NCBI GenBank assembly: GCA_947247005.1
Contig: OX365950.1
Coordinates: 10,924,720-10,988,719 of the forward strand
Length of the DNA: 64,000 nucleotides
Direction: 5' to 3'
Source of the DNA: Spisula solida
Lineage: Eukaryota; Mollusca; Bivalvia; Venerida; Mactridae
Of the stretch, positions 63,991 through 64,000 are shown in pieces; the stretch's first letter is position 1, and every line of letters starts with the position of its first letter. The notes under the pieces are model-generated. The model ran no database searches and had not been told where the DNA came from. It worked only from the letters and a program-made list of their open reading frames with translations. The position numbers and the translations under genes were made by a program.

Positions 63991-64000
63991 ATTCCTAGAT

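Noticed and set aside
1..64000. A new multi-gene defence, biosynthetic or mobile system
   Set aside because: Apart from the two SLC7 genes no frame carries a recognisable enzyme, nuclease or transposase in usable form; the remaining structure is explained by satellites and non-autonomous transposons.

Overview
The window looks like animal nuclear DNA, most likely from a bivalve mollusc. It is AT-rich, has spliced genes with GT-AG introns, and is densely packed with minisatellites, tRNA-derived SINEs and short inverted-repeat DNA transposons. Two of the tandem or dispersed repeat types (the ~155-bp family with 'aaagggccataact' and the 'gatgacccaatatcgaac' family) are, as far as I recall, typical of bivalve genomes. 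The species cannot be named from the sequence.

Only two genes can be supported, and they are tandem paralogues on the minus strand. Gene A (58395 down to 27741) is complete: ten coding exons, 1485 nt including the stop, 494 residues. It encodes a 12-TM light chain of the heteromeric amino-acid transporters (SLC7 family, LAT type). Gene B (12525 down to 82) is its downstream paralogue. Only its first five coding exons (347 residues) are inside the window; the rest lies beyond base 1. Exons 2-5 have identical lengths in both genes (126, 100, 45 and 124 nt) and identical phases. The shared start context GAACAAAATGG supports the chosen start codons. Gene B has an N-terminal tail about 54 residues longer.

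Layout: 1-12525, gene B, whose introns hold a 30-bp minisatellite, a ~215-bp MITE, a composite foldback element with CRE sites, and a 2.5-kb inverted-repeat element with heptamer arrays. 12526-27740, intergenic (it must include gene A's 3'UTR), with a mariner remnant, a second mariner derivative, a foldback MITE inside a bivalve-type repeat, a 39-bp minisatellite and a 41-bp array. 27741-58395, gene A. Its introns 2-9 hold at least ten MITE, SINE or minisatellite insertions, and its 17-kb first intron holds many more. 58396-64000, 5' flank of gene A, dominated by a 2.8-kb inverted-repeat element starting about 630 bp upstream of the start codon.

Functionally, both genes should encode plasma-membrane exchangers that need an SLC3-type heavy chain, since both keep the cysteine used for the disulfide. 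The rest of the window is a record of transposon activity. Several insertions have intact target-site duplications, and three of them fall inside older tandem repeats, so their relative age can be read. I found no convincing novel multi-gene system. The most unusual items are the two multi-kilobase inverted-repeat elements without a recognisable transposase and the CRE-bearing foldback family.
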